Positions 35,386 through 48,021 are shown, numbered from the stretch's first letter. The stretch is DNA of 64,000 nucleotides from Cavia porcellus (GCF_034190915.1 NW_026947507.1:35675501-35739500), one strand, 5' to 3'. The notes: generated by a model from the letters alone, not told the origin. Made by a program: numbers and translations.

Positions 35386-36008
35386 GGCCTGGCATGGTGG
35401 CACACGCCTATAATCCCAACACTGGGGAGGCTAAGGCAGGAGGACAGCTGTGAGTTTCAAGCCAGCCTGTGCTGCTGCAAAGTTCAAGGCCAGCCTAAAC
35501 TACATAGCAAAACTGTGTCTCAAAAAGACAAGACAGAAACACAAGCAACACACACATACACTGAATTTAAGGTTTCCTAACATAGCTATGACTCACTAGA
35601 CGGGAGATGGAATCTGTTTCTTTCAAATTGGAGATTGAGCCAGGGTTGGTGGTGCACTCTTGTGATCCCAGCACTAGGGAAGCTGAAGCAGGAGTATCAT
35701 AGCAAGTTTGAGGTTAGCCTGGGCTACAAAGTGAGCTCAAGGTCAGTCTGAACTATATAATGAGACACTGTCTCAAAAAGACCAAAATAAAATAAAATAA
35801 AATTGGAGATTGTAGCCAGGTGTGGTGACTGGCCTACAATCTTAGTACTCCAGGAGGCTAAGGCAGGAGAATCACAGGTTCAAGCCTAGCCTGGGCCACT
35901 TGGCAATCTGGTGATACCTGTATCGAAATATAAAATACAAGGGCTGAGATTGGAGCTCAGGGTGAAGGATCTGGGGTTCTGGGTTCAATCTCCAGTACTG
36001 TAATAAAT
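35386..36008 (+). repeat. Run of three B1 SINEs and one ID-like SINE, all sense
   Basis: B1 copies lie at 35386-35540, 35636-35802 (tail of AAATA units) and 35815-35935. An ID-like piece (GGGCTGAGATTGGAGCTCAG, then GGTTCAATCTCCAGTACTG) ends at about 36001. All four point the same way. Confidence 0.8.
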
Positions 36009-36467
36009 ACATACGTAATAAAATAGGAGATTGTTTTTCTTTGGGTTGGAGGATATTGCTTTTATTTGCCTTAACCTAAGACTTAGACTCTTGGGACTTA
36101 ACGTTATACATTTTTACCTCTTAGTGTTCTTCCTCCTGTAATTACTCTTAGTTTCCTGGCCCCGCTGTCCTTATTTCTCTTACTTGATCTTAACCTCCTT
36201 AATTCATTTCAACCTTGCGTTTGCTTTTATTTACTAATTGACTTGCTTACTTGCATTGTTTTAAATACATTGCAACTGAGGAGCCTGAGGGGGAGGGAAA
36301 AATTCTCTGAATTATTTCTTCCAGAATTTTTTAGGTTATCATCTCTACTTACATTACTTCTGTGATATACAAGGAAAATGATTTCTTACTTTGCAAACTG
36401 TCCTCTAATTACAACTGAGTAGTACTAGAGGGAAGAAGAAGCAGATGATGATGATGCTTTTGATTAT

Positions 36468-37035
36468 TTTGTAGTACTAGGAATTGAACCCAGGGCCTTG
36501 TGCATGGTGGGCAAGCAATATACCTCCCTAACCCTTTTTATTTATTTAGATTGATTGATTGAGACAGGGTTGTGCTATGCAGTGAAGGCTGGCCTCAGAC
36601 TAATGACTCCTTGTGCTTCAACCTCTCAAGTGCTGGGAGTACAGGGACGCACCACTGGGTTTCCAGCCCTTTTAAAATTTTATTTTAAAACAGAGTTGCT
36701 AAATTGTCCAGGCTGATCTTGAGTTTGTAATCCTTCTGTCTCAGCCTTTAAAGTAGCTGGGATTACAGATTTGGACCACTGCATACTATTTACCATTTCT
36801 TTTCTTTTGGTACTGGGGTTTCAGGATCAAACTCATGACCTTGCACTTACCAGGCAAGTGCTTAAGCCACTGAGCTAACTCCCTGGCCCTATTTTTATTT
36901 TCTTTAATAATTGTTTCTTTTCCTTCCTCCCTGTCTCTTTATTTATTCCTGCCTTTCTCCCCTTGCCCCTTTCTTTTTCAGTGCTGAAGATCAAACATGC
37001 TAGGCAAGCATCCTCCCACTAAATTAAACTCCTAA
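36468..37035 (-). repeat. Antisense SINE cluster before exon 2
   Basis: ID-like (36470-36532), monomeric B1 (36558-36668), B1 (36675-36782), ID-like (36806-36890, GGTACTGGGGTTTCAGGATC) and a last ID-like fragment (36980-37035). The run ends about 350 bp before exon 2. Confidence 0.75.
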
Positions 37036-37387
37036 TCCCACAATTTTTTAACACCTTATTTTTTAAACACCTTTTCCAAGGAAAGTCACCATCACTCTTC
37101 AATACTTTATTATACTTTAAGATTGTTCCCTGATTCCAAGTCTTTCATGTTTACATATAAAACATTAAATTTTATACATGTACATACTTGCAAAATGACT
37201 TTAACTGTGAACTTTTCAAATATTGGAATTGATCACTTATGATATATCGTATATTAGAAATTTTCCTCATAGTAATAAAGCTATAGATATGAAATTAGGT
37301 GATTTATTAGGTTTAATTTGTCACATAAAAGAAGTGTGTTCATGATTATTACATTTAAGTATGTTAAATTGTTTTTTTTCTTCCTAG

Positions 37388-37585
37388 CTGTCCCTTTTCC
37401 TCCAACCCACCGACTTAATTTGAAGGAAGTATTCGAGAATGGGAAACCTAAAATTGATGTTTTGAAAAACCATTTGGTCAAGGAAGGCCGACTGGAAGAG
37501 GATGTAGCTTTAAAGATAATTAATGATGGGGCTGCCATCCTGCGACAAGAGAAGACTATGATAGAAGTGGATGCCCCAGTCACAG
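37388..37585 (+). CDS. PPP3CC: PPP3CC exon 2, calcineurin A gamma residues 17-83
   Basis: Acceptor TTCCTAG|CTGTCCC and donor CACAG|GTATGT. Completes codon 17 (Ala) and runs [16 protein letters not shown] to IEVDAPVT. This is the conserved N-terminal calcineurin A segment that leads to the phosphatase core, including [13 protein letters not shown] just before the first metal-binding motif. [20 protein letters not shown] is gamma-like: the alpha isoform has an extra residue in this stretch (DNDGKP). The exon is 198 nt, enters in phase 1 and leaves in phase 1, and is open throughout. Confidence 0.97.
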
Positions 37586-38124
<539 letters not shown>

Positions 38125-38433
38125 TGAACACTGATAGAATTTATAAACTTTGTTACTTTCAATAGTTAAAGCAATAGAGAAATGTTTTCCATAATATAAA
38201 AAAGTATTTTATTTTAAACAAGTAAAAAAACTGGCATATGGAAGACTTAATAAATCCAGTTTAAAAATAAGTTAAATGTTTATTAACCTTTCTTCTTTCA
38301 AGCTGTCTATAAAGATATACATTGCTTTTCACCCAAAACCTGATTTAGGTTGGCTGACCTTAACTACAAAACCATAAGCTGTTAAACTAAATTAACTTTC
38401 AGATTAACTGCCAGTGGTAAATAAGCAGGCACT

Positions 38434-38508
38434 TGGGCTGGGGATTTAGCTCAGCAGCATAAGCGCCTGCTTGGCAAGTGCGAGGTCATGAATTTGATCT
38501 TTAGTACC

Positions 38509-38536
<28 letters not shown>
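38434..38536 (+). repeat. ID-like SINE with long A tail
   Basis: TTGGGCTGGGGATTTAGCTC, AAGCGCCTGCTTGGCAAGTG, then an A tail of more than 20. AATAAGCAGGCACTTG flanks both sides (about 38420 and 38548), a clear target duplication. Confidence 0.92.
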
Positions 38537-38539
<3 letters not shown>

Positions 38540-38818
38540 AATTAATAAGCAGGCACTTGTCTTATTGTAGGATTAATTTTGGTACTGTTGTACATTGTAA
38601 GCTCTCAAATATTTGCTGAAGAGAAAAAATGAACTGCAGTTAATGAGAACAATTTATGTATTTTGAGAATTGAATGAGGGGAGTGTGGTTAACATAAAAA
38701 AAGCTTTTATCTATAAAAGGATCAAACTATTGTAGAACTTAATCCAAGGACTTGAGTATTGTGGGACCGCAGCACATTCATACTTAATGTTCACTGCTTC
38801 AAAAGTTGAAAAACTTTT

Positions 38819-38923
38819 CGGGGCTGGGGATTTAGCTCAGCGGCATAAGTGCCTGCCTTGCAAGCAGCCAGTCATGAGTTCGATCGCTGGTACCGATAAA
38901 AATGAAAAAGGCAAAAAAAAAAA
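38819..38923 (+). repeat. ID-like SINE with 18-bp target duplication
   Basis: AAAAGTTGAAAAACTTTT at 38801-38818 is repeated at 38924-38941. The body keeps GATCGCTGGTACCGATAAAA and an A15 tail, so this is a young copy. Confidence 0.92.
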
Positions 38924-39307
38924 AAAAGTTGAAAAACTTTTGAGACAGTGAAGGTAATCAAATTTGTAATGTGCCCCAACTACAGGAAATAAGAAATTGT
39001 GTCTGCTTGCTGTTTTTTACTGCGTTTAGTCTGCCTGCCTCTCATAATGTAAGAGTCTCACTGTACTGTATTCCAGGTAGTGAAGGTTTGTTGTTCAGTA
39101 GCATCACTACTAAATATAAGCATGCATCTCATCCAGTGCTTGCAGGAACATCAGCTGTTCTGAAGCCACAGAAAAAATATGAAACAACATAAATGGATTT
39201 TTTTCCTTTGTTAGATAAGCAAACTGAACTCATGTATTAGAAAAGTTCTGCCTCAAAATGCTTAAAAGTCATTTTATGTAAAATGTGAGGATAAAAGTTA
39301 ATGATAT

Positions 39308-39455
39308 AGCTGGGCGTGGTGCACACACCTATAATCCCAGCATTTGGGAGGCAGAGGCAGGCGAATCATTGCAAATTTGAGACCAGCCTGGGCTACAAAG
39401 TGAACTTAAGACCAGCCTGAACCTCATAAGGAGACCCTGTCTCAAAAGACAGGAA
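39308..39455 (+). repeat. B1 SINE
   Basis: TAGCTGGGCGTGGTGCACAC through GGAGACCCTGTCTCAAAAG. Confidence 0.88.
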
Positions 39456-39689
39456 AAAAAAGTTAATGGTATAAACTAAGAAAATATATCCATCTTCCCT
39501 ACTACACATTTTCCTGCAGCTCAGTAAATGCTTGCCGCCTCTTTTAGGCACTGTGTATGGGTAGAGTTTGTCCTTGCGGATTAGATCATCAAAAGTGTTC
39601 AGCAGTCTTCCTGTCATATTTCAATAGACAGGAAGTCAGAAGTACAGAAGTTTAAATGATACATTGGGAAAACAATTTTTATTTATTTA

Positions 39690-40318
39690 TTTTTGGAGAT
39701 AGGGTCTTGCTATGTAGTTCAGGCTAACTTTGAACTTCAGATATAACCCAGGCTGGTCTTGAACTCATGGCCATTCTCCTGCCTCAGCCTCCTAAGTCCT
39801 GGGATTACAGGCGTGCACCACCATGCTTGGCTAAAATTTATTTCTTGTGTGTTTTCTAGCATGAGGAAGTATCAGAGGCTGAAAAGAGAATACAGAACTT
39901 ACTGCATTTTTAGTTATTTAGTAAACCAGCTTTTTTGGTGGATACTGGGAATCTAACTCAGGACCTTGCACTTGCCAGGCAGGCACTGTGCTGCTGAGCT
40001 GCATCCCCAGCCTAATGAACCAACTTTTAAAACATAATGCTGACAACTTATCTTCTGATTGTTTACTTGTATAATTTAAAAATGCAGTTAATTTCGTATA
40101 CTGGGGAATCAAACTCATGTCTTCCCCATGCTAAGCACACATTTTACTGTGGATCTCTCTCTCCTGCCTTTAGGTTTGTTTTATTTTGCTTTTCCTGAGA
40201 TAAGGTCTTTTGTATTGTTCAGGATGGTCTCAAACTCGTGGGTACAAGCAGTTCTCCTGCCTCAGCCTTGCAAGGAGCTGAGACTGCAGTTAAGTCCTAC
40301 CATACTTGACTTTAGCTC
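39690..40318 (-). repeat. Antisense SINEs: B1, ID-like, ID-like fragment, B1
   Basis: B1 at 39690-39832 (GGCGTGCACCACCATGCTTG). ID-like body at 39935-40012 (TTGCCAGGCAGGCACTGTGC). ID-like fragment at about 40098-40165. B1 at 40185-40318. Confidence 0.78.
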
Positions 40319-40377
40319 ATAGAGTTTAAATTCAGCAATACACTCAGTACAGCACTTTTTAAAAATCTGCAATGAGC

Positions 40378-40850
40378 TAAGTATGGTGGCACATACATGT
40401 CTATAGTCCCAGCACTCAGAAGGCTGAGGCAGGAGAATCTCTATGAGTTCAAACCAGCCTGGGCTACACAGTGAGTTTAAATCTAGCTGGCACTATGTAG
40501 GGAGACACTGTCTAAAGGAAAAAAAAATCCACAATGAATTTTATATACATATGCCATATTCAGCATGCTCTTGATTTATGCATTGTTTTCCTTGCTTATC
40601 AACAAAATTTCTTGATGAGTTCTAATTTTATGGCAAACTATATAGGAGCAAAATAAAGAATAAGTCCTAGCTGGGCATGGTAACCTAAGTCTATAATCTC
40701 AGAACTCTGGGAGGCTCAGACAGGAACATTGCAGGTTTGAATTCAGCCTGGGCAATTTAGTGGGTTGTCTCAAAATAAAAAAGGTTCGAAGATACAGCTT
40801 AGTGCTGAGTTTAGTCCTCAGCACCACACACACACACTCCAGAAAAAAAG
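40378..40850 (+). repeat. Two B1 SINEs and an ID-like piece, sense
   Basis: B1 at 40378-40528 (GCACTCAGAAGGCTGAGGCA). Monomer-like B1 at 40668-40782 (GGCAATTTAGTGGGTTGTCT). ID-like fragment at about 40785-40845, ending in a CACACA run. Confidence 0.78.
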
Positions 40851-41379
40851 AGGGAGAGGGAGATTCATGTTCTCTGAAGGAGTTGGCAAGCTAATTGAAA
40901 AGGTAGAAAGGTATACTTACAAGTAGATCTTCCAGTATAATATGAAAAGTCCTCAATCCAACAGTGTTGACTTCTGGCACACTCTTCTGACACGTAGTAG
41001 GCACTCAGTATTTTTAAAGGAATGAATAAGTAAGAGTTTGTATAAACAATACTATTTTACACAGATTTTAAAACCAAATTGTGAGATGTATCTAGTTTTA
41101 GAAATCCTTCAATTTTATAAGTCACTAAGGATCTAAACGCTTCTGTGCACCACAGCTTAGAGCAACATGATACAAGTATATATACATAAAAGATAATTTT
41201 TACCGATGTTTCAGTGACCATAATTGTGGTATTTTTTTTTTCAACTAGATGAAAATAAGATCATGGAATCCCTAAAAAAATTGTTATAAATAGCTCAGTT
41301 TTTTTGTAGAAAAATTGGGAGATACAGAATCTAAGAAAGCAAAACTTTCTATAAATCAGAGATAATCACTGATTTATTT

Positions 41380-41692
41380 AGTTTTGTGGTGCTGGGGATT
41401 GAACTGGAGCTTTGTGCGTGCTAGCCGTATACTCTGTCACTGAACTATACTCCCAGCCCTGACACTTTTTTTTTGCAATCTTTTTTATATATATTTGCAT
41501 GTATTTGGTTTTTAAATAAAATTGGAATCATTTTGTGGTTTTCTTTTTTTGGGAGGTGGTCTCTGAGACAAGGTCTCACTATGTAGTTTAAAATGACCTT
41601 GAACTATATAAGTTAGCCTGAAACTCACCAAGATCCTCCTGTTTCAGCTTTGAGTGCTATGATTACAGGCCTGTCCATCACACTGAGCAATG
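41380..41692 (-). repeat. Antisense ID-like and B1 SINEs
   Basis: ID-like at 41380-41460 (TTGTGGTGCTGGGGATTGAA). B1 at 41555-41692 (GAGACAAGGTCTCACTATGT). Confidence 0.78.
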
Positions 41693-42219
41693 TATATTTC
41701 TTTCTACTAAATGCTGTATTAAATTCATTTTTCTCTACCATTAAATTTTCTCTGATAGTATAGTTAATGGTATAATGCCATAATTTATCTTACTATTCCT
41801 TTATTTTTAGGTTACTAGGTTTATACCAGGTATTGCTTATTGCTGGCCTTTTCCCTCCTTTTTTTTTTCCCTAAAAAATTCCTATTTTATTCCAGATAAA
41901 TAGGATTAGGTTTCAGGGAGAACCCTTGACTTGAAGCGTTTAGCTCAGCCCTGGGAATGAATTCTGATTGATCTGAACTAGTTAAAGGCAAATCTTGTTC
42001 TTGTCACATGGAATGGCTCTAGGGGAAAACATGGGATCCTCTTTCACCTAGTAACATGTGAGACAAACTGTGTTGTGTGTTTTTTGATTTGTTTTTGGCA
42101 CATTTTCTTTCTGGATGAAAAGGACTTTACATGATGAAATCTTACAGATGTCCTTCTGTATCCTGTGGCAGCTATTTGGTGGCTGAGAGGATGTAACATA
42201 ATTAAGGATGAGAAACAGA

Positions 42220-42592
42220 TCTGCTATCAGTGGTAAAGCTCTTGCCTGCCATGCATGAGGCTGTAGATTTGATGCCAAAACTAGGAAGAAAAAGGCAGAT
42301 CTGCTGTCAATCCCTGATCAAAGTAATGGGAGACCTGGTTTTCTGGGGACCATATTGAGCCAGTCCATTAAACCTGGACACTTTATCTCCAAACTTCTTC
42401 TTTTATGTGGTATTTAAGTGGAGTTATGATTTATACAACATTTTGTTGGATTTTGTATCACTTGCACTATAAATGATATAAGATTGTTCCAATTATTCTT
42501 GTTCACACACCTGTAATCCCAGCACTTGGGAGACTGAGGCAGCAGGATGGGTATAAATTCAAGGTCAGCCTGGACTACATCGTAAGATCCTG

Positions 42593-42622
<30 letters not shown>
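42220..42622 (+). repeat. ID-like fragment and 5'-truncated B1
   Basis: ID-like remnant at 42222-42285. Truncated B1 at 42509-42622 (CACCTGTAATCCCAGCACTT) ends in an A run of about 24. Confidence 0.72.
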
Positions 42623-42623
<1 letters not shown>

Positions 42624-43111
42624 CAAAAAACCACCTATTCCTGTTAGTTAACATTTTTTTAAATTATCTTCACTGTGTCTGATATTTTACATTTTTATAA
42701 GTAAAGTGACTGAGTCAGAGTAGAATGTTTTTAAGACTTGTTACATATTGCTAATTTTCATAAAATGTTATTTCACTAATTTGTTCCTTATATACCTTAT
42801 AATTTTATTAGAGCCTACATCAGAGAGTCAAAGCATACTAAATGCCTATTTCATGCCTAGAGCAGGCACTGATCTTTTCTGAGTAGTGTGACTTTGATTA
42901 GTACCCCGTGGATCGGTCCAAAATGTCACTGATAAAACAAAATAGTAAAAGATTCATTTTTCTTTGAGTCTTTTTGATCTGCCTCCCTCATTTGTAGCTC
43001 AAGTATTTTCTCCATAGTAGGGGAACTTAAATTTTAGGTTTTTTTCATTGACTTTACAAGAAAAGAAAGAAGTAAAAGGAAAGTTTTTGGTATGGGTTTT
43101 TTTTTTTTTCT

Positions 43112-43292
43112 TTGTGGTACTCGAAATTGAACCCAGGTGCTCTACTACTAAGCTATATACCCACCCTTTTTATTTTTTATTTTGAGACAAGGTCTCCCTA
43201 AGTTGTCCAGGCTGAGCTTGAACTTGGGATCTTCTTGCTTCAGTCTGCCAGAGTACTGGGACTACAGGAGTGTGCTACTACACCCAGGTAGC
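43112..43292 (-). repeat. Antisense ID-like and monomeric B1 SINEs
   Basis: TGTGGTACTCGAAATTGAAC, then TTGAGACAAGGTCTCCCTAA through GGAGTGTGCTACTACACCCA. Confidence 0.75.
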
Positions 43293-44139
43293 ATAGGATA
43301 TATATTATACTAAGTGCACAGGAGCCATCCAGGACAATATTATGAGATGACTAGGTAACATGCAGTGGTTGACATGCAAAAATGGTTCTTGATATGGAGT
43401 AATAGTTTGGTTCATAAAGAAGCAAAGAAGTAGTTGAATGTTGTAACAGATTTCATAATCGTGACTTTGTGATTCAATTACATAAGACAATTGCATCCTG
43501 ATGTATATAATAAGGAATTGAAACTTGATATTAGAAACTGAGTAGATTACATTGTCCTGTAGATCTGGATTGTGTTCTTGTATATCTCATTACTTTAAAA
43601 ACAGTGAGTTGGTTGGAATTCAGAAAGCAAAAATAAAGATACAAATGCATCAAAAGATACATGGCATTCTTGGAAGGGAAAGTAGGTATAAAAAAGAGAA
43701 AATGCTTTTAAATTTATATATGGATAAAATGTAACTTTTCCTTAGAATATCCTGTGGAAATTAATATATTAATAATTAAATTCAACCTCCAAACAGAAAA
43801 AGCCATGTAACTATATTCATGTCTATATTTTTAAGTTTTCTAATGGTTGCTTTGGAATATCTATCTGAATTAAAATCTATACATTTTTACCTAACAAGAG
43901 TAGAGAACTAATGTGGATGCATTCATAATGGTGCACAATGATGTGTGGATAATCTGTCACAGTGAGTAAAAGGAAACTATTAAACAACACAGAAACATCC
44001 TTTGCAAATAGTAGTACCTGAGTTGAGAAATATTGTTAGTCTGGAGGATGTGAAGGTAAATAGGCAAAACAAAGATTTTCACTATATTTTCTAGTGAGAA
44101 GGGGCAGCATCAAATTACTTGTTTACCATATGAAAATTA

Positions 44140-44545
44140 AATCAGTGTAAGGGGTATAGGAAGGCAGAAGGTGGTAATTTAGATGGAGGGATCAGGGCAG
44201 GCCTTTCTGAGAGAGTAACATCTGAACTGAAACTTGAATGACCTGCAGGTACCAGCTGTGTATAGGCCCTGAGCAGGTCTGAGGGCACAACCATTGGAGA
44301 AACTCAGAGGGAGGAAGAAGCCCAGGGTAGTCCTGGATTGGTAAGCAGGCACACGCCTTAATACCTGACAGAGTAATGAAGAAGGGGAAGCCTGGGAGAT
44401 GTTGCAGAGATACGGGCAAAGGTCAGGGCCCACAAACCACAGTAAAGGAGTTTAGGTTTTAATTTGAAAGAGATAGGTAGCTTGGGGGGGGGCAATGTCA
44501 TAGTCACATTTATATTTTAGAATAATTACTCTGGCTGTGATGAAT
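44140..44545 (+). repeat. Ancient interspersed repeat, family uncertain
   Basis: GGCAGGCCTTTCTGAGAGAG, TGAACTGAAACTTGAATGAC, AAGGAGTTTAGGTTTTAATT and ATAATTACTCTGGCTGTGAT form an order familiar from old dispersed mammalian repeats. I cannot name the family with confidence. Open frames on the minus strand here are not taken as genes. Confidence 0.4.
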
Positions 44546-44600
44546 TAACTGTGATAGCCTTAAAAGTGGGTCAGAGCCTGGCAAGGAATCAAATCCAGTA

Positions 44601-44820
44601 CAGGTTGAGTGTGCCTTAGCTGAAATACTAGGGACCAGAAGTATTTCTGATTTTGAAATATTTATATAGACTTTACCAGTTGAACATCACTAACCTGAAA
44701 ATCTGAAATGTAAAATGTTCCAGAATCCAAAATTTTTCTAGTATCATGTTGGTACTCAAAAAGTCTCAGATTTGGGGGCATTTTGGGTTCCAGATTTTCA
44801 GGTGATGGATGTTCAATCTG
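44601..44820 (+). mobile_element. Tigger-type non-autonomous DNA transposon relic
   Basis: Starts CAGGTTGAGTGTGCCTTAGC and ends in the reverse complement of the same terminus (GATGTTCAATCTG), with TA on both sides (44599-44600 and 44821-44822). Terminal inverted repeats and TA duplication are the hallmark of Tc1/mariner-Tigger elements. It carries an extra internal copy of the terminus (GTTGAACATCACTAACCTGA at about 44679). It contains no transposase. Confidence 0.75.
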
Positions 44821-45431
44821 TAACATGGGCACCATTAGCCATAATGAGAAGCATCCAGATCAGAATTTTGAAGGCTTTTCTTTGTAGAGAGGTGGGAAAA
44901 TTTTGCTTGAATTAAGCTCCTCAAGTCGTAGCACACTTCTATTGTTAGACTTCTCCAAGTCTTTCCCTTTTGTTTTATTCTTTATTTTCCCCTTAGATGT
45001 GGCCGTACTCTGCCTCCCTTATGTGCATGTTTCAATGAACTTAATATGTGCCTTAGAATAAAGGCATTTTTTTTCACAGTGCAAAGGGATAGATGCTGAA
45101 GCCTCCACTCACGCGAGACCAGTTTTCTATCCCTGAGCATCACCTGCACCATCAGCTTTTTAACTTACTGTGTTTTTAAGGTAAAAGAGATTTTAATGTT
45201 ACGTAATGTCATGGTACAGTTCAGTGGTCATTAGAGGTTAGCATGTGTCCTACCTGCCTGGAGGACTGGCACAAACACAGGTTGCTGCGTCCCACCCCTT
45301 TGTCATTCACTAGGTCCAGGCCAGAACCCAACAGTCTGTTTATGACCAGTGCGCAAGTATTGCTGATGTCACACACTTGTGATTATGGCTTAGAAACTAC
45401 TTCTGGAGCTCTATTTCTGTTGATGTAGGTA

Positions 45432-45595
45432 CATTTGTTTGTTTGTTTGTTTTGAGGCAGGGTCTCACTTTGTAGTGAGTTCAGGCTGCCCTTGAACTCA
45501 CTGTGTAACCCAGGCTAGCCTCAGAGTCGTGGTGATCCTCCTGCCTGAGCCTTCTGAGTGCTGGGATTATAGGAATGCACCATTATATCCAGCTT
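45432..45595 (-). repeat. B1 SINE (antisense)
   Basis: TTTGAGGCAGGGTCTCACTT, both halves of the duplication, then GAGTGCTGGGATTATAGGAA. A (GTTT)n tail lies at 45435-45452. Confidence 0.88.
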
Positions 45596-46044
45596 CTGTT
45601 TTGGGTTTTTTTGCTTTGGGTTTTTTTTTTTCTTGTATACCACACTTCTGGTTTATTGCTTGCTTTCTTCTGTATAGGATTCCACAGTACACATCTGTGA
45701 CATTTCAGTTCTCTGTTTTTATTGGTGCACATATTTTATTTGTTGCCTCCAGTCTCTTCTCAGTGAACATTGCTGTGATAAACCCCTCCTTGTAAGTTCA
45801 CTTACAGTCCCATGTTTTATTTTTTGATGGTTTATGAACACAGTGGGATTGCTGGCAAAAAGTTGCATGCATTGATACTGGAACTAATTGAGTGCCACAG
45901 GACTCTTGAAGATGGCTGGGGCAGTATATCTTCCTACGAGTGGGTCTTGTGAGTTTTAGAACGTGATTTTATCTCATTTTCTGATATTTACTATTGAATA
46001 CTTTGGGTATAAGCTTGTGCTTTATTACTGTATTTATCCAAATA

Positions 46045-46625
46045 CTAAGTCTGGGGATATAGCTCAGTGACATCAGTGTCTGCCTTGGCAACCTCAAGGT
46101 CTTGAGTTTGATTCCTGGTACCAAAAAACAAAACAAAACAAAATAAAACAAAAACCCCAAATACTAATGAAATTGAGCATCTTGTCATGTATTAGCTATT
46201 CAGACTCTTATTATGGTCAGTTTTTGTTGTTTTTTTGTTTTTTGGTATCACGGATTGAACTCGTGACCTCGACAGGCACTTGAGCCCGAGCCAAACCCCC
46301 AACTCCTTTTTTTTTTCTTTCACAGATTGTTGTTATGTCCCCTGGGCTTGTGTTGAACTTGCAACCCTTCTGGCTCAGCTTCTCCAGAGGCTGGGATTAC
46401 AGATCTGCTGCATAACATAAAAGAGATGTTACACATGTACAAGCATATTTGCATATCTGTCTCATTAGTTACTTGCCAGGTGGGGTGGCACATACTTAAA
46501 ATCCCAGCAGTCAGAAGACTGAGGCAGGAAGTCACTGCAAATTCGAGGCCAGCCTGGGCTATGTACTGAGTTCAAGGCCAGCCTGGGCTACATGTAGAGA
46601 CCTTGTCTCAAAAAAAAAAAAAAAA
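46045..46625. repeat. SINE cluster: ID-like (+), ID-like (-), B1 (-), B1 (+)
   Basis: Sense ID-like at 46047-46155 (CTGGGGATATAGCTCAGTGA, tail AAACAAAACA). Antisense ID-like at 46233-46308. Antisense B1 fragment at 46312-46405. Sense B1 at 46473-46625 with an A16 tail. Confidence 0.78.
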
Positions 46626-46984
46626 GTATCTATTACTATATACCACCCTTTAATTGCTACTTTGTCTGGTTCCCACAGATTTTATTATTTTCATTATAAA
46701 ATACTATTCAGTATTTTGTGTCTCTGTATCCTAGCTTTAACCATACAATAATGAAATAATATGTTTCTTTGTTTCTAGTCATGTAGATTTTTTTTTAAGG
46801 CTGGCATTTTGTTACTAGTTTTTAATGTAACTTAATTAGAGAATATGCTCTTGAGTAATAGTCATTCTTTGAAATTTATAAATTTATTGAGACTATGCTG
46901 CAGTACAGAGTAGATATTTATGACAAATTCATATGCAGAAAAGAATGTGCTTTGTGTGTTTGTTGAATTACCTATAACTTTGAT

Positions 46985-47072
46985 TTTTTAGTTTTACAGT
47001 GGTAGGAATTAAACTCTTGGTCTTGTGCATGCTAGGCAAGTGCTCTACCACTGAGCTGCATCTGGATTATTT
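46985..47072 (-). repeat. ID-like SINE (antisense)
   Basis: AGTGGTAGGAATTAAACTCT, GCATGCTAGGCAAGTGCTCT, ACCACTGAGCTGCATCTGG. Confidence 0.75.
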
Positions 47073-47164
47073 TTTATATGCTTGAACTGTTAGGTATTTT
47101 CAGGATTGTGATTGTTTTTTAACCATAGGTCTCTCAATTGTTTGTGCTTTGAGGCTGCATGAAT

Positions 47165-47880
47165 CTATACATTTCATGATGAATATATATAGTTGGTCTC
47201 AGTTTTTTGTGGATTCTGTATTTGTGAATATGTCTCCATGTTGAAACTTATCTGTAACTGTAACATCGATACTCAAAGTGCTTTTGTAGTCTTTTGCAGA
47301 GAGCAGTGAAAAGTTGCCATCTAAGGCACAGGTTCCCAGTTCAGAAAGCAACACTTCGTTCCTGTTGTAACTATCATAGTGTGAACAAGTGTCCTTTTTA
47401 TCATCTACTTAGTGCCAGAATTTCTGCCTTACTGTTTTCTACTTAAAGCAATGGTCACAGTCTGGAAGGTTAAGCAAGAAGATTGCAAGATCAAGCCCAG
47501 CCTATGCAACGGAGCAGTTAGTGTGATACCGTCTCAAAATACAAAATAAAAAAAGCTGAGCTGGGGATATAACTCAGTGTAGAGATCCTGGCTCTGATCC
47601 ACAGTACCATTAAGAAAAATGATGGCTTTCAAGAGTAGTGCAGAAGTGCTGCCTAATCTTTCTAAGAGCAAGAAGGCTGAGATGTATGTTATAGAGGAGA
47701 AATATTTGTGTTAAGTGAACTTTGTTCCAGTGTGAGTGATAATACTATTGTTCATGAATTTAATATTGACGAATGGGCAATATATACTAAATAGAGAGTC
47801 TTTAAATAGAAACACACAAAACAAGGTTATGTATGAGTAACTTGACAAAGCAGTCATGATCAAGAGGCTTGTAGGTAGCC
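47165..47880 (+). mobile_element. Tigger (pogo-like) DNA transposon relic, split by SINEs
   Basis: GGTCTCAGTTTTTTGTGGAT and GAACAAGTGTCCTTTTTATC form the 5' non-coding part. After a B1/ID-like insertion (47452-47612) the sequence resumes with a degenerate transposase N terminus: about 47640-47860 still shows SKSKKAEMYVIEE and a later helix-turn-helix-like stretch, broken by stops and indels. Known for the family: a cut-and-paste transposase with a CENP-B-like DNA-binding domain. The gene is dead. Confidence 0.7.
47452..47612 (+). repeat. B1 fragment plus ID-like SINE inside the Tigger relic
   Basis: A 5'-truncated B1 (GGTTAAGCAAGAAGATTGCA, then GTGATACCGTCTCAAAATAC) is followed at once by an ID-like body (GAGCTGGGGATATAACTCAG). 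It splits the Tigger sequence at 47450 and 47620. Confidence 0.7.
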
Positions 47881-47988
47881 AGGTGAAATGGTGGAAACCT
47901 ATAATCCCAACATTTGCAAAGGATGAGGCAGGAGGATCACAAGTTAGATCCTCCTGGACAATGTAGCAAGACCCTGCTTTCAAATAAG
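47878..47988 (+). repeat. Monomeric B1-like SINE
   Basis: AGCCAGGTGAAATGGTGGAA, AAAGGATGAGGCAGGAGGAT, then GACCCTGCTTTCAAATAAG. Confidence 0.7.
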
Positions 47989-48021
47989 CTAATAGTAAAC
48001 AAAAGGACTAGGACAGAAGCA

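Larger units (their letters stand above)
9554..37387 (+). other. PPP3CC: PPP3CC intron 1 (27.8 kb)
   Basis: Begins GTGCTGAG after exon 1 and ends with a T-rich tract and TTCCTAG before exon 2. Repeats within it are listed separately. Stretches with nothing recognised include about 9760-11080, 12020-13165, 16525-17390, 18065-18880, 19445-20295, 22960-23670, 26040-27850, 28770-29680 and 33672-33995. They are AT-rich with no convincing reading frames. Confidence 0.9.

Noticed and set aside
44179..44433. Antisense frames of 75-84 codons
   Set aside because: They fall within an old interspersed repeat and have no family match by eye.
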